64,000 bases of DNA from Pannonibacter carbonis (GCF_003012935.1 NZ_PUDR01000005.1:248001-312000), one strand, 5' to 3'. Numbered from the stretch's first letter, positions 9,518 through 18,960 are shown. The notes: generated by a model not told the origin, from the sequence alone. Translations and numbers: made by a program.

Positions 9518-11007
9518 GCCGGGTCTCTCCTGTCGCGCGCGGCGTCAGGCACCGCATGGCCGAGCGCAGCGCGAACTGCGTCGTGGTCTGAAAAGGGCAA
9601 CACCGTGTCACCGACGATTTGGCCCGTTTCGTGGCCTTTGCCCGCAACACAAAGGACATCCCCGTCTTCCAGCATCGCCACAGCCCGTTCGATGGCTTCG
9701 TGACGATCACCAATTTCCAGCGCCCCAGGGGCCCCGGCGAGCATGGCCTTGCGGATCAGGGCGGGATCTTCGGTCCGAGGATTGTCGTCCGTGATGATGA
9801 CGACATCGGCACGGCGTGTGGCGACCTCACCCATGATCGGACGCTTGCCGGGATCGCGGTCCCCGCCGGCACCAACGACACAGACAAGACGGCCCTTGGT
9901 GAAGGGACGCAGTGCCGCCAGCGCATTGTCGAGCGCGTCCGGCTTGTGGGCATAGTCGACAAAGGCGAGCGCGCCGTTTTCCTTGTGGCCGACCAGTTCC
10001 AGCCGGCCCGGTGCGCCTTCAAGGTCTTCGAGCGCCCGCAGGACGGCACCCGGCTGCTCTCCGGCGGCGATGGCAAGGCCGGCGGCGATCAGGGCATTGG
10101 AGACCTGGAAGCGGCCGGCGAGCGGCAGCGACACCTTGTAATCGCCTCGCTCGGTGGCAATGGTCAGGACCTGGCTGAAGCCGCTGTGCTTCAGTCCGGT
10201 GAGGCGCAGGTCGACGCCGCGCTCGCCGACTGTCAGCAGCTTGAGGCCGCGCGCCTCACAGGCGGCGACCACGCGGTCGGCATACGGCTCCAGCGGATCG
10301 ACGACCGCGATGCCGCCGGCTGGCAACAGGTCGGTGAACAGGCGCAGCTTGGCGGCGAGATAGTCCTCGACCGTCGGATGGTAGTCCATGTGGTCCCGGC
10401 CAAGGTTGGTGAAGCCGGCGGCAGCCAGTTGCACGCCATCGAGGCGGAACTGGTCGAGCCCATGGCTTGAGGCTTCCATGGCCGCATGGGTGATGCCATC
10501 GGCGGCAAGGCGTGCGAGGTCCCGGTGCAGCGTCACCGGATCCGGCGTCGTCAGCCCGCCATAGCTCTTGCCGTTCGAGGTGATGGTTCCAAGGGTGCCG
10601 AGGCTGGCGGCTGCATGGCCGCAGCGCTCAAAGATCTGGCGGACAAAATGGGCGACGGAGGTCTTTCCGGCCGTTCCGGTGACCGCGACCATTGTGGCGG
10701 GTTGCGGAGCGTGGAAGCGCGCGGCCATTTGCGCCAGCGCAAGACGCGGGTTAGGGACCGCGAAAACCGGACCCGCCACCGCCTGCGCCGCCAGCAGCTC
10801 TGCCCCGGCTGCGTCCGTCACAACCGCGACCGCGCCCTCTGCGATGGCCCTGGCCGCAAACGTTGCGCCATGCACTTTGACGCCAGACAGGGCGAAAAAC
10901 AGAAAACCCGGACGGGCCGCGCGGCTGTCCGAGGTCAGGCCGGTGATCGTCAGATCAGAATAGGAGGCAAGACCGGCAAGGTCCGCCATCAGGTTGCTCA
11001 GATGCAT
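9514..11007 (-). CDS. murE: UDP-N-acetylmuramoyl-tripeptide synthetase MurE (meso-diaminopimelate type)
   Basis: Third Mur ligase. The ATP loop is AVTGTAGKTSVAHFV, followed by GLTTPDPVTLHRDLARLA and THAAMEASSHGLDQFR. The C-terminal stretch ITDDNPRTEDPALI carries the DNPR motif that selects meso-diaminopimelate over lysine, consistent with a Gram-negative wall. Length is 497 residues. An 89-bp gap separates it from ftsI, the widest gap inside the cluster, so a secondary promoter there is possible although I see no clear -35/-10 pair. Confidence 0.96.
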   Translation of the reverse strand: MHLSNLMADLAGLASYSDLTITGLTSDSRAARPGFLFFALSGVKVHGATFAARAIAEGAVAVVTDAAGAELLAAQAVAGPVFAVPNPRLALAQMAARFHAPQPATMVAVTGTAGKTSVAHFVRQIFERCGHAAASLGTLGTITSNGKSYGGLTTPDPVTLHRDLARLAADGITHAAMEASSHGLDQFRLDGVQLAAAGFTNLGRDHMDYHPTVEDYLAAKLRLFTDLLPAGGIAVVDPLEPYADRVVAACEARGLKLLTVGERGVDLRLTGLKHSGFSQVLTIATERGDYKVSLPLAGRFQVSNALIAAGLAIAAGEQPGAVLRALEDLEGAPGRLELVGHKENGALAFVDYAHKPDALDNALAALRPFTKGRLVCVVGAGGDRDPGKRPIMGEVATRRADVVIITDDNPRTEDPALIRKAMLAGAPGALEIGDRHEAIERAVAMLEDGDVLCVAGKGHETGQIVGDTVLPFSDHDAVRAALGHAVPDAARDRRDPA

Positions 11008-11096
11008 GTCATCCCAGGTTCGCTTGTGCGTCGTCGGATTCGGCGAGAGCGGGAAACTGGCTGCGACCCCATCCCGTATTCTCCCCGCAGCGGCCC

Positions 11097-12812
11097 TTAA
11101 TAGGCTATTTCGATCGTCTGTGTCCCTTCGGTAATTGGCCGGGGCATCACGCCCAGCATGGGAGCGGCACGACGAACGATATTTGCAACCATCGGGGCCG
11201 TGTTGAGACCGGCGGTCGCGGCCATCCCCTCCTTCTCAGGCTTGGGCTCATCCAGGACGACCAGAACCACATAGCGCGGATCGTCCATCGGGAATGCGGA
11301 CAGGAAGGAATTGCGGCGCTTGTTCGGATTGTAGCGTCCCTTCTCGACCTTCTCGGCCGTGCCGGTCTTGCCGCCGACCAGATAGCCGGGAACATCCGCC
11401 CGCCTGCCTGACCCGCTGATGACGTTGAGACGATAGAGATAACGCAGAGCCTGGCTGACCTTCGGCGGGATCACCTGACGCGCAAGGCTGTTTGCGGTGG
11501 CCTCGTCACGAGGCAGGAAGGTCGGCGGAATATAGCGGCCGCCATTGACCAGCGCCGCAGCCGCAACCGCCGTCTGCATCGGCGTCACCGAAATGCCATG
11601 ACCAAAGGACATGGTGATGGCAGCCAGTTCACCCCAGCGCTTGGGGACCTGGGGCGCGGCATTTTCGGGGAGTTCCGTCACCGTGCGCGAGGTAAAGCCT
11701 ATATCGCCAAAAAAGCGCTTCTGTTCCTCGATGCCTGTGGTCAGCATCATCTTGGCTGTGCCGATGTTCGAGGAATAGATGAAGATTTCCGGGACCGAGA
11801 GGATGCGCTTCTTGCCGTGGAAGTCGGAAATGGTTCGCCCGCCAGCCCGGATCGGGCGGGTGGCATCGAAGCTGTCGTACATGGAGACCTTGCCGGAGGC
11901 CAAGGCATTGGCCGTGGTAAAGCCCTTGAACACCGAACCCATTTCGAACGTACCGCCAGTGGCGCGGTTCATCCGGTCTGCTTCCAGCGCCTCGCCCCGG
12001 TTGTTCGGATCGTAGTCCGGCAGCGAGGCCATGGCGACGACTTCACCGGTGTTCACGTCAAGCACGATGCCAACGCCGGCAATGGCACGATAGCGCTCGA
12101 TGCCCTTTTGCAGTTCGTCACGCACGACATGCTGGACCCGCAGGTCAACCGCCAGCTTGACAGGTTCCATCGAGCGGTCCGAGGCGAAACCGAGCTTCTG
12201 CAAGTCGGCCAACCAGGCGTCATCGACGTATTTCTCGATGCCGGCGATACCCTGGTTGTCGATATTGACCGAGCCGACGATATGGGACGCAATCGGCCCG
12301 CCCGGATAAAAGCGCTGCTTCTCCCAGAGAAAGCCGATGCCCGGCAGGCCGAGGCGGTGGATTGCCTGATGCTGTGCCGGCGTGATCTCGCGCTTCAGCC
12401 AGATGAACCCGGCGCGACTGGACAGGCGTTTGCGCATGGTTTCGTTGTTCAGATCCGGGAAGACGCTGCCGATGCCCTCAAGCACTTCCTCGACATCCAG
12501 GATCTTGCGTGGCTCGGCATAGACCGAGGCGGTCTTGATATCGGTGGCCAGGATCTCGCTGTTGCGATCGACAAGATCTGGACGGGAGGCGGCGACCGCA
12601 TCCTGCGCCGATATGAACTCCTTGGTCGGCTGCTCTTCCATTTGCGCCAGCTGGGCAAGCCGGCCTGTAATGACGGAGAAGATCAGCGCGAAGACAACCA
12701 TGGACAGATAGACGCGCGAGCGGACGGTCCCGGTCGACACCGAGCCGTAGGTCGGCTTGGGTTGGCTGCGCTGGAACTGCAGGAAGGACAGAGGCTCGCT
12801 CGCCTGGCTCAT
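11097..12812 (-). CDS. ftsI: Septal transpeptidase FtsI (penicillin-binding protein 3)
   Basis: Class B PBP that cross-links septal peptidoglycan in the periplasm, partner of FtsW. One N-terminal membrane anchor (VYLSMVVFALIFSVITGRLA, near residue 40), a PBP dimerisation domain, and a transpeptidase domain with SVFK (catalytic Ser of SxxK), SSN (SxN) and KTGTAEK. The frame is open for 21 more codons upstream, but those lie in the ftsL end; the ATG at 12812 has TAAGGGC upstream and gives 571 residues starting MSQASEPLSFLQF. It follows ftsL by 10 bp. Confidence 0.95.
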   Translation of the reverse strand: MSQASEPLSFLQFQRSQPKPTYGSVSTGTVRSRVYLSMVVFALIFSVITGRLAQLAQMEEQPTKEFISAQDAVAASRPDLVDRNSEILATDIKTASVYAEPRKILDVEEVLEGIGSVFPDLNNETMRKRLSSRAGFIWLKREITPAQHQAIHRLGLPGIGFLWEKQRFYPGGPIASHIVGSVNIDNQGIAGIEKYVDDAWLADLQKLGFASDRSMEPVKLAVDLRVQHVVRDELQKGIERYRAIAGVGIVLDVNTGEVVAMASLPDYDPNNRGEALEADRMNRATGGTFEMGSVFKGFTTANALASGKVSMYDSFDATRPIRAGGRTISDFHGKKRILSVPEIFIYSSNIGTAKMMLTTGIEEQKRFFGDIGFTSRTVTELPENAAPQVPKRWGELAAITMSFGHGISVTPMQTAVAAAALVNGGRYIPPTFLPRDEATANSLARQVIPPKVSQALRYLYRLNVISGSGRRADVPGYLVGGKTGTAEKVEKGRYNPNKRRNSFLSAFPMDDPRYVVLVVLDEPKPEKEGMAATAGLNTAPMVANIVRRAAPMLGVMPRPITEGTQTIEIAY

Positions 12813-12822
12813 GGCTTTGCCC

Positions 12823-13206
12823 TTACTGGATGGTTGCGGTTGCAGCCGTGGTGGTGGCAACCGGGGCCGCAGCAAAACCGTCGATGAGGCTGTCGATACC
12901 GACAGGCTCCAGCATCACCGGCTTCACAGGCAGCGTATCGAGACTGACGATCTGCTTCGGCTCCAGCGGCTGCAGCTGAAGGAAGTCGCTGTAGCGCTCA
13001 ACCAGCCCCTGCAGTCGCTGCGGCTGGTTCAGGAGGCTCCATTCGGCCCGCAAAAGGCGGATGGCCTCGCGCTCATCCTCGATCTTGCGCTTGAGTTCAG
13101 CCACTCGCTCGGCCGAGCGCTCAGCTGCCATCTTCATGTCGAAGACGGTGGCAGCGCCGATCACGACGGCGATCACGAAGACAAGATTGAGATAGCGGCC
13201 AAGCAT
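12823..13206 (-). CDS. ftsL: Cell division protein FtsL-like
   Basis: Small bitopic divisome protein expected to bridge FtsB/FtsQ and activate FtsWI. 127 residues: a membrane segment at about residues 5-22 (YLNLVFVIAVVIGAATVF), then a charged heptad-like coiled coil (AAERVAELKRKIEDEREAIR) up to about residue 85, then a Thr/Ala/Val-rich tail. Sequence conservation in FtsL is low, so the call leans on topology and on the invariant place between rsmH and ftsI. Confidence 0.88.
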   Translation of the reverse strand: MLGRYLNLVFVIAVVIGAATVFDMKMAAERSAERVAELKRKIEDEREAIRLLRAEWSLLNQPQRLQGLVERYSDFLQLQPLEPKQIVSLDTLPVKPVMLEPVGIDSLIDGFAAAPVATTTAATATIQ

Positions 13207-13209
13207 TGC

Positions 13210-14250
13210 CTATCCTCCAAGTCCCTGGAATGCCGCCAGATGCGGCACGCCGATCGCGTGAATGTCGAGGCTGCGGGCCGGGGCCGTGGTGCGGCGGCCA
13301 GCGCGCAGGCGCGCCGAGCGCGCGCGCGGATTGACGGCCGTCTCGGCCTCGTCCGGCTCCTGGCCACCCTTGACCAGCAGTTCGAATGTCGCCGGCGGCA
13401 CGTCCTGCTCCGGCATGTGGCGCGAGCCGCCAGCCGTGACGCGGCAGCGGTCGGCAAAGAATTTCTTGACGATGCGGTCTTCGAGGCTGTGGAAGCTGAC
13501 GACCACCAGCCGGCCACCGGGACGCAGGACCGCCTCAGCCGCCGCAAGCACCTCGGCGGCCTGATGCAGCTCGCTGTTCACATAGATCCGCAGCGCCTGG
13601 AAGGTGCGTGTGGCCGGATGGATGTGCATCTTCTTCGGCGAACGGCCGACGACCTTCTCGATCAGCGCCGCCAGATCAGACGTCCGGGTGAACGGCTCCA
13701 GCTTGCGCCGGGCCTCGATGGCGCGGGAGACCTGACCGGCGCGCTTTTCCTCGCCAAGGAGGCCGATGATGCGGGTCAGGTCACGCGCCGGCAGCGTGTT
13801 GACCACATCGGCGGCGGAGGGACCCGCCTGTTCCATGCGCATGTCCAGCGGCCCGTCGCGCATGAAGGAAAAGCCGCGATCGGCTTCATCCAGCTGCATC
13901 GAGGAAACGCCGAGATCGAGCACGACGCCATCGACCGCCTCGACGCCGAGAGCCTCGATATGGGAGGCAAGATCGGCAAAGCGGCCCGGCACCAGACGAA
14001 GCGCGCCCTTGGCGGTGGCGACCAGCGCCTGACCGCCGGCAATCGCATCCGGATCGCGGTCGATGCCGATGACATGCGCCCCGGCCGCCAGCAGCGCCCG
14101 CGAATAGCCGCCAGCGCCAAAGGTGCCATCAACAATCAGCTCGCCGGGCTGAGCCGCCATGGCGGAAAGCACGGCGTCCAGTAGAACGGGAACATGGCGC
14201 ACGGGGGCGCCGGAGGCTTCGTCGATCACGGCTGAAAGATCATCCGTCAT
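13210..14250 (-). CDS. rsmH: 16S rRNA m4C1402 methyltransferase RsmH (MraW)
   Basis: SAM-dependent methyltransferase that modifies N4 of C1402 in 16S rRNA. Begins with [19 protein letters not shown] and the SAM motif [36 protein letters not shown] and [14 protein letters not shown] are family signatures, followed by [17 protein letters not shown]. Length is 346 residues. The start overlaps the mraZ stop by four bases. In front of HVPV there are about 20 less conserved residues, all after a proper ATG. Confidence 0.96.
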   Translation of the reverse strand: MTDDLSAVIDEASGAPVRHVPVLLDAVLSAMAAQPGELIVDGTFGAGGYSRALLAAGAHVIGIDRDPDAIAGGQALVATAKGALRLVPGRFADLASHIEALGVEAVDGVVLDLGVSSMQLDEADRGFSFMRDGPLDMRMEQAGPSAADVVNTLPARDLTRIIGLLGEEKRAGQVSRAIEARRKLEPFTRTSDLAALIEKVVGRSPKKMHIHPATRTFQALRIYVNSELHQAAEVLAAAEAVLRPGGRLVVVSFHSLEDRIVKKFFADRCRVTAGGSRHMPEQDVPPATFELLVKGGQEPDEAETAVNPRARSARLRAGRRTTAPARSLDIHAIGVPHLAAFQGLGG

Positions 14251-14693
14251 GCCGGACCTCCTGCCGTCAGCATGGCCAGCGCGCGCTTCTGCGCCTCGGC
14301 GCGATGGGCGCGGAACGCCTGCGGCTGCCAGAGCTGGAACTTGTAGCCCAAACCAACGAAGGCGACTTCATCGGTGATGCCGGTCTGCTCGCGGATCATG
14401 TCGCTCAACATCATGCGGCCCTCCGCGTCGACCTTCGGCGTCTCGCTGGCGCCGAACAGGGCAAAGGCCAGCGCATCATGGTCGGCAGACAGCTTGGCAA
14501 AGCCGGCAAGGCGGGTCTCGATCTCGCCAACAAGCGCATTGCCACCCGCATCAACTGCCGGAGCGTGGGGAGAGGCGATGCAGTACAGCCCCTCGAAACC
14601 ATCCCGCGCCAACACAGCCCGAAACGGCGCGGGAATGGACACGCGACCCTTCGAATCCAGCCGGTTGACAAAATGCGAGACGAAGCCGGCCAT
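14247..14693 (-). CDS. mraZ: Transcriptional regulator MraZ
   Basis: First gene of the dcw cluster; a ring-forming AbrB-like DNA-binding protein that represses its own operon in other bacteria. Two SpoVT/AbrB-type repeats are visible: [19 protein letters not shown] near the N-terminus and [19 protein letters not shown] in the second half, each with the DxxGR core. Length is 148 residues. The start has AAAGGGA upstream, and just before that lies a 16-bp perfect hairpin (14707-14722, CACGCC-AGAA-GGCGTG on the gene strand). A 10-bp periodic TGGGN array about 150-180 bp upstream is a likely autoregulatory site. Confidence 0.95.
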   Translation of the reverse strand: MAGFVSHFVNRLDSKGRVSIPAPFRAVLARDGFEGLYCIASPHAPAVDAGGNALVGEIETRLAGFAKLSADHDALAFALFGASETPKVDAEGRMMLSDMIREQTGITDEVAFVGLGYKFQLWQPQAFRAHRAEAQKRALAMLTAGGPA

Positions 14694-14839
14694 AATTCCC
14701 TTTCAACACGCCTTCTGGCGTGAGCCCCGAACCCTCGGAAATCACTGAATGAACTCAAATGACACTGCGTGCCGTCCCATGCCGGGGACATTCACGTGGC
14801 GCGGAAAACCGCGGTCCATCCATCATTTCCGGGTCATTA

Positions 14840-14874
14840 TGGGATACCATGGGATGGCATGGGCGTCAATGGAA
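14840..14874 (+). promoter_or_regulatory. Candidate MraZ operator: four TGGGN boxes at exact 10-bp period
   Basis: On the plus strand TGGGA starts at 14840 and 14850, TGGGC at 14860 and the decayed TGGAA at 14870, each separated by 5 bases. TGGGN repeats with 5-nt spacers are the known E. coli MraZ site. Here they read on the strand opposite to mraZ, about 150-180 bp from its start codon. The pattern is seen; its function is inferred. Confidence 0.6.
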
Positions 14875-14939
14875 TCACCCGCCATACAGCCCATGGCGTC
14901 CCGCAATGACACCGCCTGTCCCCAGAAACATCAGCAGGG

Positions 14940-14954
14940 TTAAGCGAGTGTTAC
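14940..14954. promoter_or_regulatory. Near-consensus CtrA site upstream of mraZ
   Basis: The bases read TTAA-N7-TTAC; on the mraZ strand this is GTAA-N7-TTAACC. One base deviates from the alphaproteobacterial CtrA full site TTAA-N7-TTAA. It is about 250 bp from the mraZ start, so a role in dcw control is possible but weakly supported. Confidence 0.3.
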
Positions 14955-15069
14955 CGGGGCTGAACTGGCAGGTCTGGGATCCATGTCGCAGAGCCGGTCT
15001 CAGCCGGCACGACAGGGCGAACCGGCGCCGGTCGGGCGGCGTGGCTTGAGCGAAGGAAGGGGAAAAGGT

Positions 15070-15494
15070 GTCAGTCGGCCTGTAAGCCGGGTTTTGTAAG
15101 GCAGGCCGGCGAACCGGCCCACGTAACGGCAATTCATCTGGGACGCCTGTTGCCAGACGCCTCGCGCAACCTACCCGGATGGCCGGCCTGGAAACCAACC
15201 CGGCGCCCTTGCGGGAACCTGCGCCATCCCTATTCGGTTTTGCTCCCGGTGGGGTTTACCGTGCCGCTTCCGTTACCGGTCGCGCGGTGGGCTCTTACCC
15301 CACCCTTTCACCCTTACCTCAGGCCCTGGTCCGCATCCGGGGACGCGGGGGACGAAGGCGGTTTGCTTTCTGTGGCACTTTCCCTGGGGTCGCCCCCGCC
15401 GGGTGTTACCCGGCACCGTGTCTCCTTGGAGCCCGGACTTTCCTCTCCCGCACCCTTTCGGGTCTCGCGGCAGCAGCCGTCCGGCCGACTGACC
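15070..15494 (-). ncRNA. rnpB: RNase P RNA (bacterial class A)
   Basis: Catalytic RNA of RNase P, which matures the 5' ends of tRNAs. On the minus strand the 5' conserved core GAGGAAAGTCCGGGCTCC is at 15445-15428, with CACAGAAAGC at about 15376-15367. The two ends pair as helix P1: GTCAGTCGGCC at 15493-15483 and GGCCGACTGAC at 15080-15070. Total length is about 425 nt, usual for alphaproteobacteria. The 3' end is followed by TTTTCCCC. The 5' end is only 30 bp from the DUF2339 gene stop. Confidence 0.95.
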
Positions 15495-15500
15495 CGCCCC

Positions 15501-15528
15501 CCTTACGGACGAAACGGAGCCGGGTCAA
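15501..15528 (-). promoter_or_regulatory. Candidate rnpB promoter overlapping the DUF2339 stop codon
   Basis: TTGACC (15528-15523) is followed after 16 bases by GTAAGG (15506-15501), which would put transcription start close to 15494, the inferred first base of RNase P RNA. The TGA stop of the upstream gene (15527-15525) lies inside the -35 hexamer. The -10 match is poor. Confidence 0.55.
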
Positions 15529-18335
15529 GGACGAGCGGTGTCATCGGCTGCAGGCGGCGGGGCCGGCAGCCGCAGGACAAGCCGCTGATAGGCAACGCCG
15601 ATCCCCATCAGCGTGAGGCCAAGACCGACGAAGGACAGCGCCCGCATGACACCTTCGAGCGAGGCCATGTCGATCAGGAATACCTTCAGCACCACGGCGG
15701 CAATGACCACGCCGGACAGCTTGCGCAGACCAAGCGAGGCACGCAGGAAGCCGAAGCCGAGCAGACCGACGCCGATCACCAGCCAGACCAGCGACGTGAC
15801 ATAGGTTTCCAGTTCGCTGACCGGGGCTGCATCGAGATAGTCCGGACTGAACGCCTGACGAATGGTGAGATTGACGAACCAGAAGCCAAGAAGGGCGGCA
15901 AAAAGCGCTGTGACCTGGACATAGCGGCGCGGGCGCACCGGGGCCGCGGCGACAGCCAGCACCGCGTAAAGCAGCGCCGGAAGCCCGTAGGCATAGGTCA
16001 CCCAGTTGAAGACACGTCCCGTCCCGACCGATTCACCCGTCATCAACGGATTGACCAGCGCGGCGAGGCTCATAGCGCCAAATCCCATGCCGGCGAGACT
16101 GACCGCCATGGCGCCCCAGGTAAGGACCGGAGACACCGTGTTGCGGCCGAGCCGGGTGAGACCGAGGGCAACCGCGCCGCCGATCAGCACCAGCACGGCG
16201 CTGGCCTGCAGTTCCATGCCATTGCCGGAGAAGCGGAAGACCGGATCCACGGCATGCAGCGCCAGCATGGCGAGGGCAAGAACGCCAAACAGGATCGCAA
16301 GCGCCTGGGTGCCCAGCGCCGGCAGGTCACGGGCGCGAAGGCTGAGGAGCACCGCCGCACCGGTCAGGCCAAGCGCTGGCAGGCCGTAACCCGGCAGCAA
16401 GGCATTGAACAGCGGCGTCGTCCCGAGCTGATCGCCGACGATGAAAGGATCCCACATCAGCCGGGCGGCATAGGGAAGGACGCTGAGCGGAACCAGCCAG
16501 CGCAGCGCCACAAGCCTGTGCCGTAGTCCGGTTGCCGCGACGATCAGGGGCAAGAGGCCCAGCGCGACCGTGAGCGCGGCCGAGCCAAGGCTGAAACAGG
16601 CGGCGAGCACGGCGAGGGTGAGGCCGGCAATGACCCAGCCGGCCAGGGCCGCCTCGCCGCCCGGAACAAAGGGCGCGGCTTGAGACGACTGGCGCCGACC
16701 GAAGCGGGCGGTGAAATGCTCGGCCATGGCAAGGCAGAGCAAGGCAAGGGACAAGGCGAGCAGACCGAAGCGCAGCGAAACCTGCCAGTCTTCAAGACGG
16801 ATCCAGGCGATGCCGACAAGGCCGACGACGCCTGCGAGCGCCGCGCCGGTGACAGGGCCACGCGCAGCCGACCGCAGCGAGGCGTAAAACGCCAACGCAA
16901 ACAGCACCAGGCCCTCGATGCCGATCAGCAGGCGGAATGTGGCGAGCCGTTCGGTCGCCTCCGCCGGCACTGGTGTGATCACCGCCGCCGCATCGCCCGT
17001 CAGCGTCATGCGGGTGAGGTCATCCAGCCTCAGGCCCTCGCCAAAGCCGAAGGCGAGCAGCAGCAGCACCAGGAGCGGCGCAATGACGGCATAGCGCAGC
17101 GCCGGTGCCTGACAGGCGAGTACGAACGGGACAAGCAACAGGCCAGCCTCGACCAGACTGAACCCCAGGCTAGTCGGGAACTGCAAGGTGAGGACGAGCG
17201 GCAGCAGGACGGTGGAGAGCGCAGCAGTGGCAACCCAGTCCACGGAAACCGGGAAGGCCGGGGCATTGCGGTGCAGGCGATAGACGAAGCCGGCGAGGAC
17301 AAGAGCCGTTGCCGCCAGCAGATAGAGCACCAGCGCCAGCCGGTCCCCCTGCCCGGCCGCAAAGCCGAACAGGAAGCCATAGGCGCAGAGCCCGGCGACG
17401 GCAAGGCCGGCGAGCCAGAGCCAGAACCGCGTGCGGCCGATACCGATGGCGGCTGCCGAGACGAATAGGACATAGGTCATGGCCGGCACAAGCGCTGGTT
17501 CGCGCGAGGACACCAGCAGCGGCACGGCGTAGCTGGCGGCGACGCCCAGCCCGGCCAGTGCCGGCCCGTGCAGCAGCGCCGCGAGCATCGTGAGTATTGC
17601 AACGGCCCCAAGCGCGACAAAGGCCGATGCCGGACCAAGCAAGCCGTAGAGCGCGTGGGCAGCATAAAGATCGGCAAACAGCGTCAGGCTGCCGGCGGCC
17701 GTCAGCGTTGCAGGAATGTTGGCTGTCTCAAAGCCTGGAACGGAGAAGACACTCGGCCAGCGCCGGGTGAACTCGCCCGCTGCCATCAGGCCAAGCCCGA
17801 GGATTGCCCCGAGAAGGATCCGCACCTCAGGACCGAAGAGATTGTTATCAATCGCGTATTTGACGAGGAACACGCCGCCGATGGCCAGCGCGATGCCCCC
17901 GGCCCAGACAGTCCACTTGCCGCCAATCTCGCGTTCCCGGTCGATGGCGGGTCTGGTCGATGGTTCCACCGGGTTTGCCTGCGGGGCCTCGTCGCGGCGT
18001 GGCAGATGGGCAAAGGGGCCGGACAGGGGCGCATCTGCATCGGGTTGCGGCAGGTCGGCAGCCTCAGCGGCGGCATATGCGGGGCTTCCGGTGGCTGCTT
18101 CCGCCGGTGTCTTGTCTTCAGGCGCGGCGGACAGAAAATAATCCTCCACCTCGCCATCGGGACCTGGAATGGTCTGCGCGACCGAGCGGACATCCAGCCC
18201 GGGCGTCAGCGCGCGTTCGAGCGTGGCAACGCGTCGCTTCAACTCACTGACCCGGAAATAAAGGATGATCGGCAGCACGAATGCAATGAAGCCGAGGCCC
18301 AGGCCGAGAATTGCAAGGGTAGCCAACTCGTCCAT
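15525..18335 (-). CDS. DUF2339 family polytopic membrane protein
   Basis: Very hydrophobic protein of 936 residues. One N-terminal membrane segment (LAILGLGLGFIAFVLPIILYF without its ends, about residues 6-27) and a short coiled-coil ELKRRVATLERAL are followed by an acidic and Pro/Ala-rich linker to about residue 120 (EVEDYFLSAAPEDKTPAEA). Then come REREIGGKWTVWAGGIALAI, the DUF2339 start, and some two dozen transmembrane helices to the end. The function of DUF2339 is unknown; the family is widespread in proteobacteria and the size is typical. It stands alone between rnpB and a long repeat-bearing gap. Confidence 0.85.
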   Translation of the reverse strand: MDELATLAILGLGLGFIAFVLPIILYFRVSELKRRVATLERALTPGLDVRSVAQTIPGPDGEVEDYFLSAAPEDKTPAEAATGSPAYAAAEAADLPQPDADAPLSGPFAHLPRRDEAPQANPVEPSTRPAIDREREIGGKWTVWAGGIALAIGGVFLVKYAIDNNLFGPEVRILLGAILGLGLMAAGEFTRRWPSVFSVPGFETANIPATLTAAGSLTLFADLYAAHALYGLLGPASAFVALGAVAILTMLAALLHGPALAGLGVAASYAVPLLVSSREPALVPAMTYVLFVSAAAIGIGRTRFWLWLAGLAVAGLCAYGFLFGFAAGQGDRLALVLYLLAATALVLAGFVYRLHRNAPAFPVSVDWVATAALSTVLLPLVLTLQFPTSLGFSLVEAGLLLVPFVLACQAPALRYAVIAPLLVLLLLAFGFGEGLRLDDLTRMTLTGDAAAVITPVPAEATERLATFRLLIGIEGLVLFALAFYASLRSAARGPVTGAALAGVVGLVGIAWIRLEDWQVSLRFGLLALSLALLCLAMAEHFTARFGRRQSSQAAPFVPGGEAALAGWVIAGLTLAVLAACFSLGSAALTVALGLLPLIVAATGLRHRLVALRWLVPLSVLPYAARLMWDPFIVGDQLGTTPLFNALLPGYGLPALGLTGAAVLLSLRARDLPALGTQALAILFGVLALAMLALHAVDPVFRFSGNGMELQASAVLVLIGGAVALGLTRLGRNTVSPVLTWGAMAVSLAGMGFGAMSLAALVNPLMTGESVGTGRVFNWVTYAYGLPALLYAVLAVAAAPVRPRRYVQVTALFAALLGFWFVNLTIRQAFSPDYLDAAPVSELETYVTSLVWLVIGVGLLGFGFLRASLGLRKLSGVVIAAVVLKVFLIDMASLEGVMRALSFVGLGLTLMGIGVAYQRLVLRLPAPPPAADDTARP

Positions 18336-18558
18336 GTCGTTCTCCTGATCCGGGCCTCAGGTGCAGGACACCCGCACTGCCAGAGTCCTACAGGATGCAG
18401 CAGCGCGATGCCATGGACGACGAGAGGGACAGTTATCTTCGTCATGCCATGACGGCAGGGGGGCGGGGGCCTGAACGACGGCCGGACCGAGGGGCGGCTC
18501 TGCAGCCGGATCAGGAAACCTGTGGCAGCGGATGTCACGCTCGGCTGAAATTTTCTTC
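18336..18558. other. Upstream region of DUF2339 gene, no gene seen
   Basis: Nothing coding. It should hold the DUF2339 promoter. The 13-bp palindrome GTCATGCCATGAC at 18441-18453, followed by GGCAGGGGGG, looks like a decayed relative of the paired palindromic element just to the right. Confidence 0.5.
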
Positions 18559-18707
18559 GTCATGCCATGGCTCGACCATGGCATCCATGCCGTGACCTGG
18601 CAGTCAGGCATCGGCATCCGCGTGGACGGCTGGTCGGGTGGCCTTTTTCGGGTCCGTGTAGGCTGAAAGGGAACGGCATGGATGCCATGATCAAGTCATG
18701 GCATGAC
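18559..18707. repeat. 149-bp palindromic element, copy 1
   Basis: Two 35-base arms, 18559-18593 and 18673-18707, are inverted repeats of each other except for a short central stretch (GCTCGAC versus ATCAAGT as written on the plus strand). Each arm is itself a hairpin, CATGCCATG-N7-CATGGCAT. Between the arms are 79 bases. Copy 2 begins 253 bp further on. Both ends read GTCATGCC/GGCATGAC. Confidence 0.85.
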
Positions 18708-18811
18708 GGCAGGGGGTATGGGGGCGATGTTGACGGCAGGGGGTACGGGGCCGGAACTCCTGTCGGACCGGGCAGAACAGCGGCAGCGCCATATACAGCA
18801 ACAGTTTCTTC

Positions 18812-18960
18812 GTCATGCCATGGCTCGACCATGGCATCCATGCCGTGACCTGCCGGCCCGGCACTGGCATCCATGTGGACGGCTGGTCGGGTGGCCTATT
18901 TCGGGTCCGTGCGGACCGAGAGGGAACGGCATGGATGCCATGATCAAGTCATGGCATGAC
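18812..18960. repeat. 149-bp palindromic element, copy 2
   Basis: Same architecture as copy 1: arms at 18812-18846 and 18926-18960 with the same two loop sequences. The interior is conserved at GGACGGCTGGTCGGGTGGCC and GGAACGGCATGGATGCC but diverged elsewhere. The stretch just after it (GGCGGGGGGGTACGGGGGCG) resembles the stretch after copy 1. No reading frame across either copy looks like a protein. Confidence 0.85.

Noticed and set aside
14749-15198. Small open frames between mraZ and rnpB on both strands
   Set aside because: They overlap the TGGGN array and RNase P RNA and have no ribosome site or family match.
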